Assembly: GCA_913051935.1 (NCBI GenBank)
Contig: CAJXCU010000015.1
Span: 1 to 46,806 of the forward strand
DNA: 46,806 bases
DNA from: an uncultured Flavobacteriales bacterium
Lineage (GTDB): Bacteria; Bacteroidota; Bacteroidia; Flavobacteriales_D; Crocinitomicaceae
Direction: 5' to 3'
In this document: positions 25,588 through 33,367 of the stretch, piece by piece
Position numbering within the stretch: position 1 is the first letter of the stretch
How the letters are laid out: each line of letters starts with the position of its first letter
Notes under the pieces: generated by a model
Databases searched by the model: none
What the model was told of the DNA's origin: nothing
What the model saw: only the letters and a program-made list of their open reading frames with translations
Position numbers and translations under genes: made by a program

Positions 25588-26868
25588 TCAGTAGCTTGTA
25601 TAAGTGATGGTTAATTTTGGTTTCATCTTGTTGATGGTATTGCTACCATTAAAAATAATTCTTTCAGCAGAATTAATAAAAAACAAAGGAGAAACCATAA
25701 GTTCTGTGAGTGGTAATTCTTTGTTTACTATTGACTGAACATAGTCTCGAATATTAAGGTCAAAGCTCTTCTGAACAGGGTTGTAAACACCCACAATCCC
25801 AACATTAATTAATCCTTGTGACAAAGAATCTACCCTTGTCGCCACACTTACGTTACTACCGGGTTGGTACTTATATCCTGTCTGAAATTGAATCGGCAAA
25901 GATAAATCTGCCCTATGGATTACAATATTTTGTGGTAAGTTTAGAAGTCCAGGAATGGACAATGCCGCCCGCGCACCAAATGCTTGAGCATAGTATGTAT
26001 CTTGCCCCTGTGTTGAATCCATCAATACCTGTTCAACATCACTCCCTATTTGATCAATCGACACTTTTGTAAAATCAGCACAGTCCGAATTAATTAATAA
26101 GTCATAGGACGTTGGTTCTCCATCTTGACGAAAATAAATGGTCGCTTTTGAAGATGGGTCGTTGATATCTAGATATAATGCGGCACCCTCTCCTTGTGAC
26201 TGAACAGGATTATTTGTTTTTATGTGTAGCCCTTTAAAAAAGGATAAGAATTCATCATTGCTAGAAAATGTTGTGCTACCACTTGTAGCCTCTGTAATAA
26301 GACTCCGAGCTAGGTTGGTGTCAAGATGGATTCTCAGCTGAGGAGCTAAAGAATCTTCACCAACAATTGTCGGAGAAGACGTATTCGGGGTAATTGTGGC
26401 TTTATCGATAGGAACCAAATTTGAGGTCGAATGGGAAATGGAAGAAAAAGAATAATAGGTGGAGTCTAATGATAAGCTCTCTTCAAGCTGATACGCCTCA
26501 AAGGTCTGAGGATCGAGGTCGCCATAGTAGCCTACATATTCTAAAGCGAGTACAAATGAATCTATTACAATCAAGCTTGGGTCCGCAAAATTAGGATCAA
26601 CGCCCGCCAATCTGAGCTGTGTAAATATGGATGCTTCATAATTCCCAAATATCGGGTCCTGATATGAGCCCAAAACAACATTGGCCGGATTATCAGAAAT
26701 AACTGAATCCTCAAAAATTGAGTATGTATTCAAAGCAAAAGTATCGATAGATGTACCTCCAAGTATAGCAGAAGGGTCAATAACATCTGAGCCCAACTGA
26801 TATTCTTTTTTCTTGCAAGCAATGATTGCAAAACAGCATAGAAAAAATAACGCTATGGTACGGATCAT
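25588..26868 (-). CDS. DUF4270 lipoprotein
   Basis: A 426-residue envelope lipoprotein with signal MIRTIALFFLCCFAIIAC (acylated Cys18) followed by KKKEYQLGSDVIDPS. The body is beta-rich with repeated phrases of short strands (NPANVVLGSYQDPIFGNYEA, FVLALEYVGYYGD). The LGSYNDPVFG-like motif and the position between a glycogen synthase-like gene and glmS are typical of DUF4270 in flavobacteria. Function unknown. It starts 9 nt after the GT5 gene and touches glmS. Confidence 0.82.
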   Translation of the reverse strand: MIRTIALFFLCCFAIIACKKKEYQLGSDVIDPSAILGGTSIDTFALNTYSIFEDSVISDNPANVVLGSYQDPIFGNYEASIFTQLRLAGVDPNFADPSLIVIDSFVLALEYVGYYGDLDPQTFEAYQLEESLSLDSTYYSFSSISHSTSNLVPIDKATITPNTSSPTIVGEDSLAPQLRIHLDTNLARSLITEATSGSTTFSSNDEFLSFFKGLHIKTNNPVQSQGEGAALYLDINDPSSKATIYFRQDGEPTSYDLLINSDCADFTKVSIDQIGSDVEQVLMDSTQGQDTYYAQAFGARAALSIPGLLNLPQNIVIHRADLSLPIQFQTGYKYQPGSNVSVATRVDSLSQGLINVGIVGVYNPVQKSFDLNIRDYVQSIVNKELPLTELMVSPLFFINSAERIIFNGSNTINKMKPKLTITYTSY

Positions 26869-26877
26869 TTTTTCGGA

Positions 26878-27699
26878 TTAGACCATTGCACTTTCCTCAA
26901 TGACCTTGTCATAGAAAGAGGACAATTCTTTGGCCAGATGTTCTTCTTCCACAAAACCAAGCTTGTGACAAGCACTACCGTCGAAGGCTTGTTGCAATTC
27001 AGTACTTAGCTCTTCAGAAGAAACATTAATTCCGTCAAAATAATTTAACGCTTTTGTAGTAAAGTTCTCAAAGGTGGTTTCCTTAAAGTCATTACAAACC
27101 TCATCGCTAAATCCCTCAAACTTTAGCTTTTCGGAAAAACGACTATCCCAATTTTTATTGAACCCTTCGTTATATAGGCTGTAAACAACTTTGGTTTCTT
27201 TGAAATGCGGATCTTTTCCGTACATTTCTTTTATGTACAATCCCATAATGCCCGTCATGTAGCCATGACAATGAATTACATCCGGTTGCCAGCCTAATTT
27301 TTTAACTGTCTCCAGGACACCTCGACAAAAGAACATTGAGCGTTCGTCGTTGTCGTCAAAATCATTCCCCTTTTCGTCAATAAGCGTATGTTTTCTTCTG
27401 AAATATTCATCGTTGTCAATAAAATACACCTGCATTCTTGCCGCAGATACAGAAGCCACCTTAATAATTAAAGGATGGTCTTTGTCATCAATACAAATAT
27501 TAAGTCCTGAAAGACGAATAACTTCATGGAGCTGATGTCTTCGCTCGTTTATTACACCAAAACGCGGCATAAATACGCGTATTTCTTTTCCGTTCTCTTG
27601 AATGACTTGAGGAAGCTTTCTAGCCGTATTTGAAATTTCAGTTTTCGGTAAAAACGGGGCAATTTCTTGTGAAATATATAGGATTTTCTTTTTTTCCAT
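26878..27699 (-). CDS. Short glycogen/starch synthase-like protein (GT5 N-terminal half)
   Basis: A 273-residue protein equivalent to only the N-terminal Rossmann half of GT5 glycogen/starch synthases. It has ILYISQEIAPFLP near the start, the segment EIRVFMPRFGVI, and DVIHCHGYMTGIMGLYI. The donor-binding C-terminal half is absent, so it is unlikely to be a normal synthase. The ATG at 27699 is used because a promoter box lies between it and the upstream alternative at 27783. Such half-size proteins recur upstream of DUF4270-glmS in flavobacteria, so this is a family form rather than a fresh truncation. Actual role unknown. Confidence 0.8.
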   Translation of the reverse strand: MEKKKILYISQEIAPFLPKTEISNTARKLPQVIQENGKEIRVFMPRFGVINERRHQLHEVIRLSGLNICIDDKDHPLIIKVASVSAARMQVYFIDNDEYFRRKHTLIDEKGNDFDDNDERSMFFCRGVLETVKKLGWQPDVIHCHGYMTGIMGLYIKEMYGKDPHFKETKVVYSLYNEGFNKNWDSRFSEKLKFEGFSDEVCNDFKETTFENFTTKALNYFDGINVSSEELSTELQQAFDGSACHKLGFVEEEHLAKELSSFYDKVIEESAMV

Positions 27700-27716
27700 A
27701 GGTTTGATTCGGAGTG

Positions 27717-27724
27717 CAAAAATA
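27717..27724 (-). promoter_or_regulatory. Bacteroidota -7 box for the GT5-DUF4270-glmS operon
   Basis: The minus strand reads TATTTTTG, a perfect match, giving a leader of about 14 nt. It lies in the 85-nt divergent region shared with panC. Confidence 0.55.
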
Positions 27725-27784
27725 CGAATTTTTATCAAACTTTCATAAAAAAACCTAGCTTTACCACTTGAAAAAAGGAGCAAA

Positions 27785-28624
27785 ATGACTGGTTTTCAAA
27801 CATTTTACAATTTTAGCAGCTTACAAAGGTTTATTTCAAGTAACCCAAGCATCGCTTCTGTTGGTATCGTTCCCACAATGGGTGCGCTTCACATAGGACA
27901 CCTTTCATTAATCGAAAGAGCCGTAGGTGAAAATGACCTCGTGGTTGTCACCATATTTGTAAACCCCAAGCAGTTTAACAATCCTAAGGACCTCGAGAAC
28001 TACCCAAGGGTTCCTGAAAACGATTTTTCTCTTTTGCGACAGTACCAAAGTGTTGTCGCATGTATTCCTGAGGAAAATGATGTTTATCCGGAACCGGATC
28101 CCTATCCCGGGGTTTCATTAGGCATCTTAGACACTGTATTAGAAGGAAAGTATCGCCCAGGGCATTTTAGGGGGGTTGCACACGTTGTCCATAATCTAAT
28201 TTATTTCACCAAAGCTAAGAGGGCATACTTTGGGCTCAAAGACATACAGCAGCTATCGGTAATTCAGCTTATGGTCGATGAAACCCAGCTTCCTGCCTCA
28301 GTTATTCCCTGCGAAACTGTAAGAGATAAAAATGGAATGGCCCTAAGTAGCCGAAACCTACTTTTATCACAGAGCGACTGTGCAGCTGCCTCGATTATTT
28401 TCAAGACGCTCGATTATGTTCGAAAAAAAATAAAAAAAGAGCAGGCTGAAGCTGTTAAAAAGAAAGCGATTGACTTCTTTAATTCAGGTCCCCTGAAATT
28501 AGAATACCTAGAACTTGTAAACAAAAATACCTTTGAGCCGTATACAACAGGTGGAGCAGATGGCGTATGTTGTATTGCTGCATATTGCAATAATGTAAGG
28601 CTAATAGACAACATTTTGTTGTGA
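27785..28624 (+). CDS. panC: Pantothenate synthetase
   Basis: Joins pantoate and beta-alanine to make pantothenate (coenzyme A pathway). The 279-residue protein shows VPTMGALHIGHLSLI with the HIGH nucleotide motif at 36-39, VVVTIFVNPKQF, FRGVAHVV, AYFGLKDIQQLSVI, and the KMSKS-like ALSSRNLLLS. The ATG at 27785 is preceded by AAGGAG at good spacing, one of the few Shine-Dalgarno-like sites in this window. The next gene is a UPF0104 membrane protein; panD, often adjacent in relatives, is not in between. Confidence 0.95.
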   Translation: MTGFQTFYNFSSLQRFISSNPSIASVGIVPTMGALHIGHLSLIERAVGENDLVVVTIFVNPKQFNNPKDLENYPRVPENDFSLLRQYQSVVACIPEENDVYPEPDPYPGVSLGILDTVLEGKYRPGHFRGVAHVVHNLIYFTKAKRAYFGLKDIQQLSVIQLMVDETQLPASVIPCETVRDKNGMALSSRNLLLSQSDCAAASIIFKTLDYVRKKIKKEQAEAVKKKAIDFFNSGPLKLEYLELVNKNTFEPYTTGGADGVCCIAAYCNNVRLIDNILL

Positions 28625-28639
28625 AATAATAAAACCAGA

Positions 28640-29647
28640 ATGAACAAGTCGAGGTTCTTTTCTTTTGTTAAAATTATGGTATCAATCGGATTAGGTGTTT
28701 ACCTGACCTGGTATATCTTTGATAATATGTCGCAAAATGACATCGCCGTATTCAAAAATGCCATATTAGATTCAAACCCCTGGCTAATTGCCCTCTCCCT
28801 CTTCCTTGCTTTTATTACTTACCTTTCCCGAGCCTACAGATGGAAATACACCTTACACCCTTTGGGGCATGATAGCTCCTTTAAGAATCAGTATCATTCT
28901 CTCATGATTGGTTACCTGGTGAATATGACCATACCGAGGGCAGGCGAATTCACACGAGCACTTATGCTAAAGCGGTCTGATAATATTCCTGTGGCGGGAT
29001 CCTTTGGCACAATCGTCACCGAAAGAATTATTGATATGCTCATTCTCTTGAGTATTGCTTTTGGGACTGTATTTTTAAATCAAATGGAAGCATCCACCAT
29101 AATGTCAAATCTAAAAAAGAGCTTTTTGGGGGAGACCAGTACTCAAAAAAGTCATTTTACTCTATGGGCCGCAATGGTCATTACTTTAGTCCTAGTGGTA
29201 GTGGCATTAAATAAAACATTGCGCCATAAAGTTTTAAATTTTTTGCATTCACTCAAAGAAGGTGTAATGTCAATATTTAAAATGAAATATCTTAGCGCAT
29301 ATGTTTTTCATACGCTTTTAATCTGGGGCGCTTATCTGCTGATGTTTGCACTTCCTTTTTGGGCCTTAGAAGAAACAGCTAACGTACCTGTCTCAGGAAT
29401 CCTCTTGGCGTTTATATTTGGTGCCATCGGAATCTCTTTTACAAACGGGGGAATGGGTGCATACCCATTACTAATTGGAATTACAGCTGCCTATTATCTC
29501 AATGAAATGGGTATCGCCGATTCGCTCGCTATTGGCAATGCTTTAGGAATGGTGATTTGGGCAACACAAACCATATTTTTAATACTTTTAGGATTAATCT
29601 CATTGGTGTTAATGCCTAAAAAATATGCTGCGGATGACAAGAGCTAA
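28640..29647 (+). CDS. UPF0104/lysylphosphatidylglycerol synthase-type membrane protein
   Basis: A 335-residue polytopic membrane protein with roughly seven to eight hydrophobic helices, of the flippase-like LPG synthase transmembrane family. Typical phrases are YLSRAYRWKYTLHPLG near residue 61, GYLVNMTIPRAGEFTRALML near residue 91, TIVTERIIDMLILL and ITNGGMGAYPLL-like SFTNGGMGAYPLLIG. There is no aminoacyl transfer domain, so it is a membrane-only member of unknown substrate. It starts 15 nt after panC and overlaps the start of rfaE2. Confidence 0.88.
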   Translation: MNKSRFFSFVKIMVSIGLGVYLTWYIFDNMSQNDIAVFKNAILDSNPWLIALSLFLAFITYLSRAYRWKYTLHPLGHDSSFKNQYHSLMIGYLVNMTIPRAGEFTRALMLKRSDNIPVAGSFGTIVTERIIDMLILLSIAFGTVFLNQMEASTIMSNLKKSFLGETSTQKSHFTLWAAMVITLVLVVVALNKTLRHKVLNFLHSLKEGVMSIFKMKYLSAYVFHTLLIWGAYLLMFALPFWALEETANVPVSGILLAFIFGAIGISFTNGGMGAYPLLIGITAAYYLNEMGIADSLAIGNALGMVIWATQTIFLILLGLISLVLMPKKYAADDKS

Positions 29648-30152
29648 AACTCCTCTAAATGATAAACAAATAGACCTAAAAAACTTAGATAAACAGGTGT
29701 CTTTGTGGAAATCACAAGGGCTGAGCATTTGTTTTACAAATGGTTGTTTTGATTTATTACACCTCGGTCACATCTCCTATTTGGATGAGGCGGCGAAACA
29801 GGCAGACGTCCTCCTTGTTGGGGTAAATAGCGACCGCTCCGTTAAAGCACTTGAAAAATCACCAGAACGTCCCATAAATGACGAAGTTTCAAGAGCGAAA
29901 GTTGTTGCCGCACTTGAATCCGTTGATGGGGTAGTTATATTTGATGAAGACACTCCAAAAGAGTTAATTGAAAAATTAAGTCCTAATGTGCTTTTAAAAG
30001 GGGGGGACTATGACCCAAAAGAAACAAATTCTGAGCACCCAAAATATATTGTTGGTCGTGAACACGTTATTAAAAATGGAGGTGTGGTAAAAATCATTGG
30101 TCTAGTCGAGGGGTTTTCTACAACCAATGTTATTCATAAACTAAAAAGTTAA
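29634..30152 (+). CDS. rfaE2: D-glycero-beta-D-manno-heptose 1-phosphate adenylyltransferase
   Basis: The nucleotidyltransferase that makes ADP-heptose for lipopolysaccharide core, equivalent to the C-terminal half of HldE. The 172-residue protein has CFTNGCFDLLHLGH (motif HLGH at 43-46), VGVNSDRSVKALEK, RPINDEVSRAKVVAALE, VLLKGGDY and the closing EGFSTTNVI. The ATG at 29634 overlaps the end of the UPF0104 gene by 14 nt; an ATG three codons upstream (29625) is also possible. The UPF0104-rfaE2 order is common in flavobacteria. The kinase partner (RfaE1) is not in this window. Confidence 0.93.
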   Translation: MTRAKTPLNDKQIDLKNLDKQVSLWKSQGLSICFTNGCFDLLHLGHISYLDEAAKQADVLLVGVNSDRSVKALEKSPERPINDEVSRAKVVAALESVDGVVIFDEDTPKELIEKLSPNVLLKGGDYDPKETNSEHPKYIVGREHVIKNGGVVKIIGLVEGFSTTNVIHKLKS

Positions 30153-30202
30153 CGCTCAGCAGCCATTAAGCGCTTGTTTCGTTATTACTAAAAACATCCC
30201 TT

Positions 30203-30874
30203 ATGACAAAAAATATCATTGCCATTTTTATTGCTGTGATTTCATTTCACGCCTTTGGTCAAGGCCAAAACAAACGATCATTTGGTGTCCCAATTAGCTA
30301 CGCAAACATTTACAGAACGGTCCTAGAATTTGAAAGTTATGGTCCAAAAAGAATCTCTTATGGAGTCAATATCGGATATCATTATGGTATGACATCGATT
30401 ATAAATTACCCGCTTATGTCTCCCCTTCCTATAGGCATTCTTCAGAATAACGGGGTCTGTATTGGTGCATTAGGAAAGCTAAGACTTACAAAGTCAATGT
30501 CTAAATTTCAATCTTATTTAGGGTTCGATGTTGAATATACCTATGCCAAAGGAGGATCTGTTTCCAGTCGAGATGGAGAACATGATTTGGCTGAAGGTCG
30601 ATATGTTGCAGATAACATCAGTTACCATAGGATCAAACACAGACTTAATGTCAGCTTTAGATGGGATTTTGAGAAGAACTTTTTCATAGAACCATTTATA
30701 GGAATTGGCGTTTCAATGCATATTGAGCAGGACCTGTATGATAAAATGGAGTATATCAGCGTATCAAATTATCCAAATGAGTTCGACCACCTTTCAGGCT
30801 CCAGGACTTTCGGTATTCCGACTATACAATTTGGCGCTCGCTTGGGGATTTGGAAAACTAGAGGTAAAGCATAG
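30203..30874 (+). CDS. Putative outer membrane beta-barrel protein
   Basis: A 223-residue exported protein: a signal peptide (about residues 1-19, ending FGQG) and then alternating amphipathic strands (RISYGVNIGYHYG, FQSYLGFDVEYTYA, HRLNVSFRWDF, FFIEPFIGIGVSM, TIQFGARLGIW). These indicate a small barrel of about eight strands. No specific family is recognised. It lies 50 nt after rfaE2 and convergent with the EamA gene. Confidence 0.65.
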   Translation: MTKNIIAIFIAVISFHAFGQGQNKRSFGVPISYANIYRTVLEFESYGPKRISYGVNIGYHYGMTSIINYPLMSPLPIGILQNNGVCIGALGKLRLTKSMSKFQSYLGFDVEYTYAKGGSVSSRDGEHDLAEGRYVADNISYHRIKHRLNVSFRWDFEKNFFIEPFIGIGVSMHIEQDLYDKMEYISVSNYPNEFDHLSGSRTFGIPTIQFGARLGIWKTRGKA

Positions 30875-30929
30875 TTGTTGCTTTAAGAGCGCCTCTATTT
30901 ATCCATGAATGATGAAATCGTTAATGCAG

Positions 30930-31805
30930 TCATAGCATTAATAAAACTGCTCCCACTGTGATTCCTGCCACCAACACCCAATCTCGTATTCTTAGTTTTT
31001 CTTTAAACCAATATAGCCCCGCGAGGATCATTACTGCTTCAAAAAGTACCGCAATAATAATGTTGAGGTAAATGGGGATATTCTCCAAAGAATAGTTTGC
31101 ACCAACGTTTCCACCCGCCACGCAAAGTCCAATCCAAAAACAAACCTTCAAATCTGCTTTGTTTGGTAGCGTTAGCTTCAATGTGTTTTCTTTTAAAACG
31201 GTAAGGTAAACACAAGATAGAAGGACACATAGCTCCAGGATCAAACTAAAGTTATAAACTCCAAAGGCTTTTATTGAAATGGGATACAAAACAAAAGAGA
31301 CCCCCCAAAATAAAGAGCACAATAAGCAGAGGTATATTTCCTTAGAAAGGCGGAATGTTTGTAGATAGGTAAATTGGTGATAAACAAGTGCGCCAAATAG
31401 AAATATAAATGATAAAACAGCATTCAAACCAACCACCTCATCATAAAGGAAATAAGCGGTTACAAAAGAGAATAACGCAGCCATAGAAATGAATGGCGCC
31501 ACCACAGTATATCTACCATGCTTTAATGCATTCGTAAAATAATACAAGCCATAAAAACTAAAAAAACAGATGGCTAGCGCGAAAAACCAATCGTTTAATG
31601 AAGCTTTTAAAAAACGGCCGATCGATGCCCCACCGTCATCGATAAATGAAAAAGCAGAAATGACAACTAAAGAGAATAGAATGCTGAAAATAGTGCGGTA
31701 AAAGATCAGGTGATAATTCAGCCCTCTCGGAAGAATTCTCTTCCATAGCAAGCCTGATATGAGGTAAAATATTGAGGATACAATTTTTATTAAAACCCCT
31801 GTCAT
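30930..31805 (-). CDS. EamA/DMT superfamily transporter
   Basis: A 291-residue inner membrane protein with ten predicted helices in two homologous EamA halves (about 1-140 and 150-291). The first half contains LYYFTNALKHGRYTVVAPFIS and the second the matching GGNVGANYSLENIPIYLNIIIAVLFEAVMIL, which is the drug/metabolite transporter pattern. Substrate unknown. A TATTTTTG box lies about 31 nt upstream. Confidence 0.88.
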   Translation of the reverse strand: MTGVLIKIVSSIFYLISGLLWKRILPRGLNYHLIFYRTIFSILFSLVVISAFSFIDDGGASIGRFLKASLNDWFFALAICFFSFYGLYYFTNALKHGRYTVVAPFISMAALFSFVTAYFLYDEVVGLNAVLSFIFLFGALVYHQFTYLQTFRLSKEIYLCLLCSLFWGVSFVLYPISIKAFGVYNFSLILELCVLLSCVYLTVLKENTLKLTLPNKADLKVCFWIGLCVAGGNVGANYSLENIPIYLNIIIAVLFEAVMILAGLYWFKEKLRIRDWVLVAGITVGAVLLML

Positions 31806-31836
31806 AATTGGATTTTCAAAACATTAAATAGAATTA

Positions 31837-31844
31837 CAAAAATA
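31837..31844 (-). promoter_or_regulatory. Bacteroidota -7 box for the EamA transporter
   Basis: The minus strand reads TATTTTTG, a perfect consensus match, with an expected leader of about 27 nt to the ATG at 31805. Confidence 0.5.
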
Positions 31845-31869
31845 CGGCTCAAGTATGAAAAACCCTATG

Positions 31870-32442
31870 TTACATAAAAGGTTTTTGATTTTTAATGCCG
31901 ATTTCATCATACCTTGCAAATACATTATCGCGGTCCCATTTTTGGGGCATTTTACTCCGTAATTTTTTATTATTCAATAAATCATCCTCCGATTTTGTAA
32001 GCACACCAAGTTTATAGTATTTATTCAGGATTTTTTTTGCACCATTCACGTTTAAATTTTCTTCTTTACTGAAAATTTCATGGAGGGTAGCTACAGGTAT
32101 GGAATGTTCTTTAATCAACCTTTGATGTTTATCATTGACCAATATAGTTTTATCTTCGGAAAGAATTAATTCCTTTGCGCCCTCACTTATAAAATCCATC
32201 TCAAGCAATGCGTTTTTATGTTTTATAGGGTCTAGCTTGTTAAACCAAATTGGATTTCCATTTTTATTTAAAAAACCTCTTGTACCAATTGATGCTTTTT
32301 CATAAGCATACCAGTTATCTACAAAGGTTCTCAACAGTGATTTGGGTGAAAAGCCTGATTTAAAATAAATAACAATGTGCTCTAGAAATGCATCTCTAAT
32401 TTTTTCTATACTTTTCATGTCTTTTGAATGATCTCTTCCCAT
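31870..32442 (-). CDS. Uncharacterised 190-residue protein of the accessory region
   Basis: A soluble, charged, mostly helical protein without signal peptide or membrane segments. Visible features: an N-terminal helical part, a middle phrase GFLNKNGNPIWFNKLDPIKHKNA, a helix-turn-helix-like stretch around LHEIFSKEENLNVNGAKKILNKYY, and a C-terminal KMPQKWDRDNVFARYDEIGI. I do not recognise the family. It is the last gene of the minus-strand accessory run, separated from the previous one by 106 nt that include a hairpin, so it may be transcribed separately. It could be part of the KAP module or an unrelated passenger. Confidence 0.65.
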   Translation of the reverse strand: MGRDHSKDMKSIEKIRDAFLEHIVIYFKSGFSPKSLLRTFVDNWYAYEKASIGTRGFLNKNGNPIWFNKLDPIKHKNALLEMDFISEGAKELILSEDKTILVNDKHQRLIKEHSIPVATLHEIFSKEENLNVNGAKKILNKYYKLGVLTKSEDDLLNNKKLRSKMPQKWDRDNVFARYDEIGIKNQKPFM

Positions 32443-32490
32443 ATTTATGTATTTAATTTTCCCAAAACAATTTTAATTTATACTTACGGT

Positions 32491-32527
32491 AAAATGAACC
32501 CTCCTGTATTTAATTTCAGAAGGGTTC
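32491..32527 (-). terminator. Probable intrinsic terminator of the KAP operon
   Basis: An imperfect 11-bp stem (GAACCCT, mismatch, CTG paired with CAG, mismatch, AGGGTTC; 10-nt loop) is followed on the minus strand by ATTTTAC. The T run is short, so efficiency is uncertain. It lies 22 nt after the stop of the gene at 32549. Confidence 0.5.
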
Positions 32528-32548
32528 TTGTATCAGTCTCTATTTGTG

Positions 32549-32794
32549 TTACTCTATGCGTTCAACTATCCAATTATTGGTTTTCTTTATTTCGCCAACT
32601 TCTAGACTCCCCGTACTTATAGAAGATGAGCTTCGTACTTCTCGACCGATTTTTCTTAAGTGATTGACTAAATCAGTACTACTTCCCGCATTCGTATGCT
32701 GAATCACTGTATAGGATTCTCCTGCGATTACCGCAGGAGTTCCAGCCCATTTCCAATCATCTTCTCTTGACATATATCTAAAAATGTAAGGCAT
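32549..32794 (-). CDS. Small protein of the KAP operon (81 aa)
   Basis: An 81-residue protein starting at 32794, 2 nt after the stop of the upstream small gene, so clearly co-transcribed and probably coupled. A second ATG seven codons in (MSREDDWKWAG) is also possible. It has a beta-like N-terminal half (WAGTPAVIAGESYTVIQHT), a helix (TDLVNHLRKIGREV) and a terminal strand (NNWIVERIE). No family is recognised; there is no signal peptide. Tight packing with its neighbours is the main support for a real gene. Confidence 0.6.
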   Translation of the reverse strand: MPYIFRYMSREDDWKWAGTPAVIAGESYTVIQHTNAGSSTDLVNHLRKIGREVRSSSSISTGSLEVGEIKKTNNWIVERIE

Positions 32795-32796
32795 TC

Positions 32797-32982
32797 CTAT
32801 ATTTTTTCGATTTCAAAATAATGACTTCCCATAGCCTTTGTTTTAAGGTCAATCCCTGTCTTTTCGCCTAGCTTTTGTTTAATCTTGTCAACGTTTGGTT
32901 TGCTCGGGTTATCAAAAATAACCTCTGTTCCAGAAGAAATATTCCAAGAGTCTTTTTTAAGTGTAACTTTCCATTTTGCCAT
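32797..32982 (-). CDS. Small KAP-operon protein, paralogue B
   Basis: A 61-residue protein starting at the ATG at 32982 (MAKWKVTLKKDSW). A GTG at 33042 in the same frame would prefix 20 residues read from the leader repeat. It can be aligned to the 68-residue protein encoded at 33085-33291. Both open K-[FW]-K-V-x-[IL]-K-K, both have a central strand with EV or VV, a Lys-rich helix, and both end in E-K-I. They look like diverged duplicates with a beta-beta-alpha-beta pattern. The identical leader upstream of each supports duplication. Function unknown. Confidence 0.62.
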   Translation of the reverse strand: MAKWKVTLKKDSWNISSGTEVIFDNPSKPNVDKIKQKLGEKTGIDLKTKAMGSHYFEIEKI

Positions 32983-33001
32983 ATTTATAATTTTTAATTT
33001 C

Positions 33002-33056
33002 CCTACTCCCTTTTTGTGTTGTTTTTCGGTTTGTTCCAACACTATTATTCTATGAT
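33002..33056 (-). repeat. Leader repeat copy 1
   Basis: This 55-nt segment matches 33313-33367 at 51 of 55 positions, with only one difference in the first 40. It lies just upstream of the ATG of paralogue B. On the minus strand it contains a 6-bp inverted repeat GTGTTG/CAACAC (15-nt loop) and the sequence AAAAAGGGAGTAGG. Confidence 0.85.
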
Positions 33057-33084
33057 GTTAGAAGTGATTTGTATCTATTCTCAC

Positions 33085-33291
33085 TTAAATTTTCTCCCAT
33101 TCACAATCGCTCATTGAAAGATTAAAACTGAATTTGTGCCCGATTAACTCTTCAAAAGCTTTTTGCGTTTTTGGCCTATCAGGTCTTGAAGCTCCATTCA
33201 TCTCGACTACCACACTCATATGTGGCTCTAAATACTCCCCAGAACCCACTGCCTTTTTTTTCTTAATGTTTACTTTAAACTTATCTCCCAT
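33085..33291 (-). CDS. Small KAP-operon protein, paralogue A
   Basis: A 68-residue basic/acidic protein (MGDKFKVNIKKKKAVGSG at the start, SMSDCEWEKI at the end) with predicted strands around residues 4-10 and 25-31, a helix around KTQKAFEELIGHK, and a last strand. It is related to paralogue B downstream. The ATG follows the second copy of the leader repeat, 64 nt after the KAP stop. No signal peptide, no known family. A role as a partner or substrate of the KAP NTPase is inference from position only. Confidence 0.62.
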   Translation of the reverse strand: MGDKFKVNIKKKKAVGSGEYLEPHMSVVVEMNGASRPDRPKTQKAFEELIGHKFSFNLSMSDCEWEKI

Positions 33292-33312
33292 TTTTGTTAA
33301 TTATTTGATTTA

Positions 33313-33367
33313 CCTACTCCCTTTTTGTGTTGTTTTTCGGTATGTTCCAACAATATTATGTTATGAT
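33313..33367 (-). repeat. Leader repeat copy 2, overlapping the end of the KAP gene
   Basis: The second copy of the 55-nt repeat. It covers the last three codons and stop of the KAP gene and the leader of paralogue A. The distance between copies (311 bp) defines a duplicated unit of leader plus small gene. Confidence 0.85.

Noticed and set aside
33002..33367. Repeat pair as a CRISPR array or integron attC sites
   Set aside because: Only two copies 311 bp apart with genes between, no spacer-like regularity, no integrase or cas gene, and no clear GTTRRRY core with paired half-sites.
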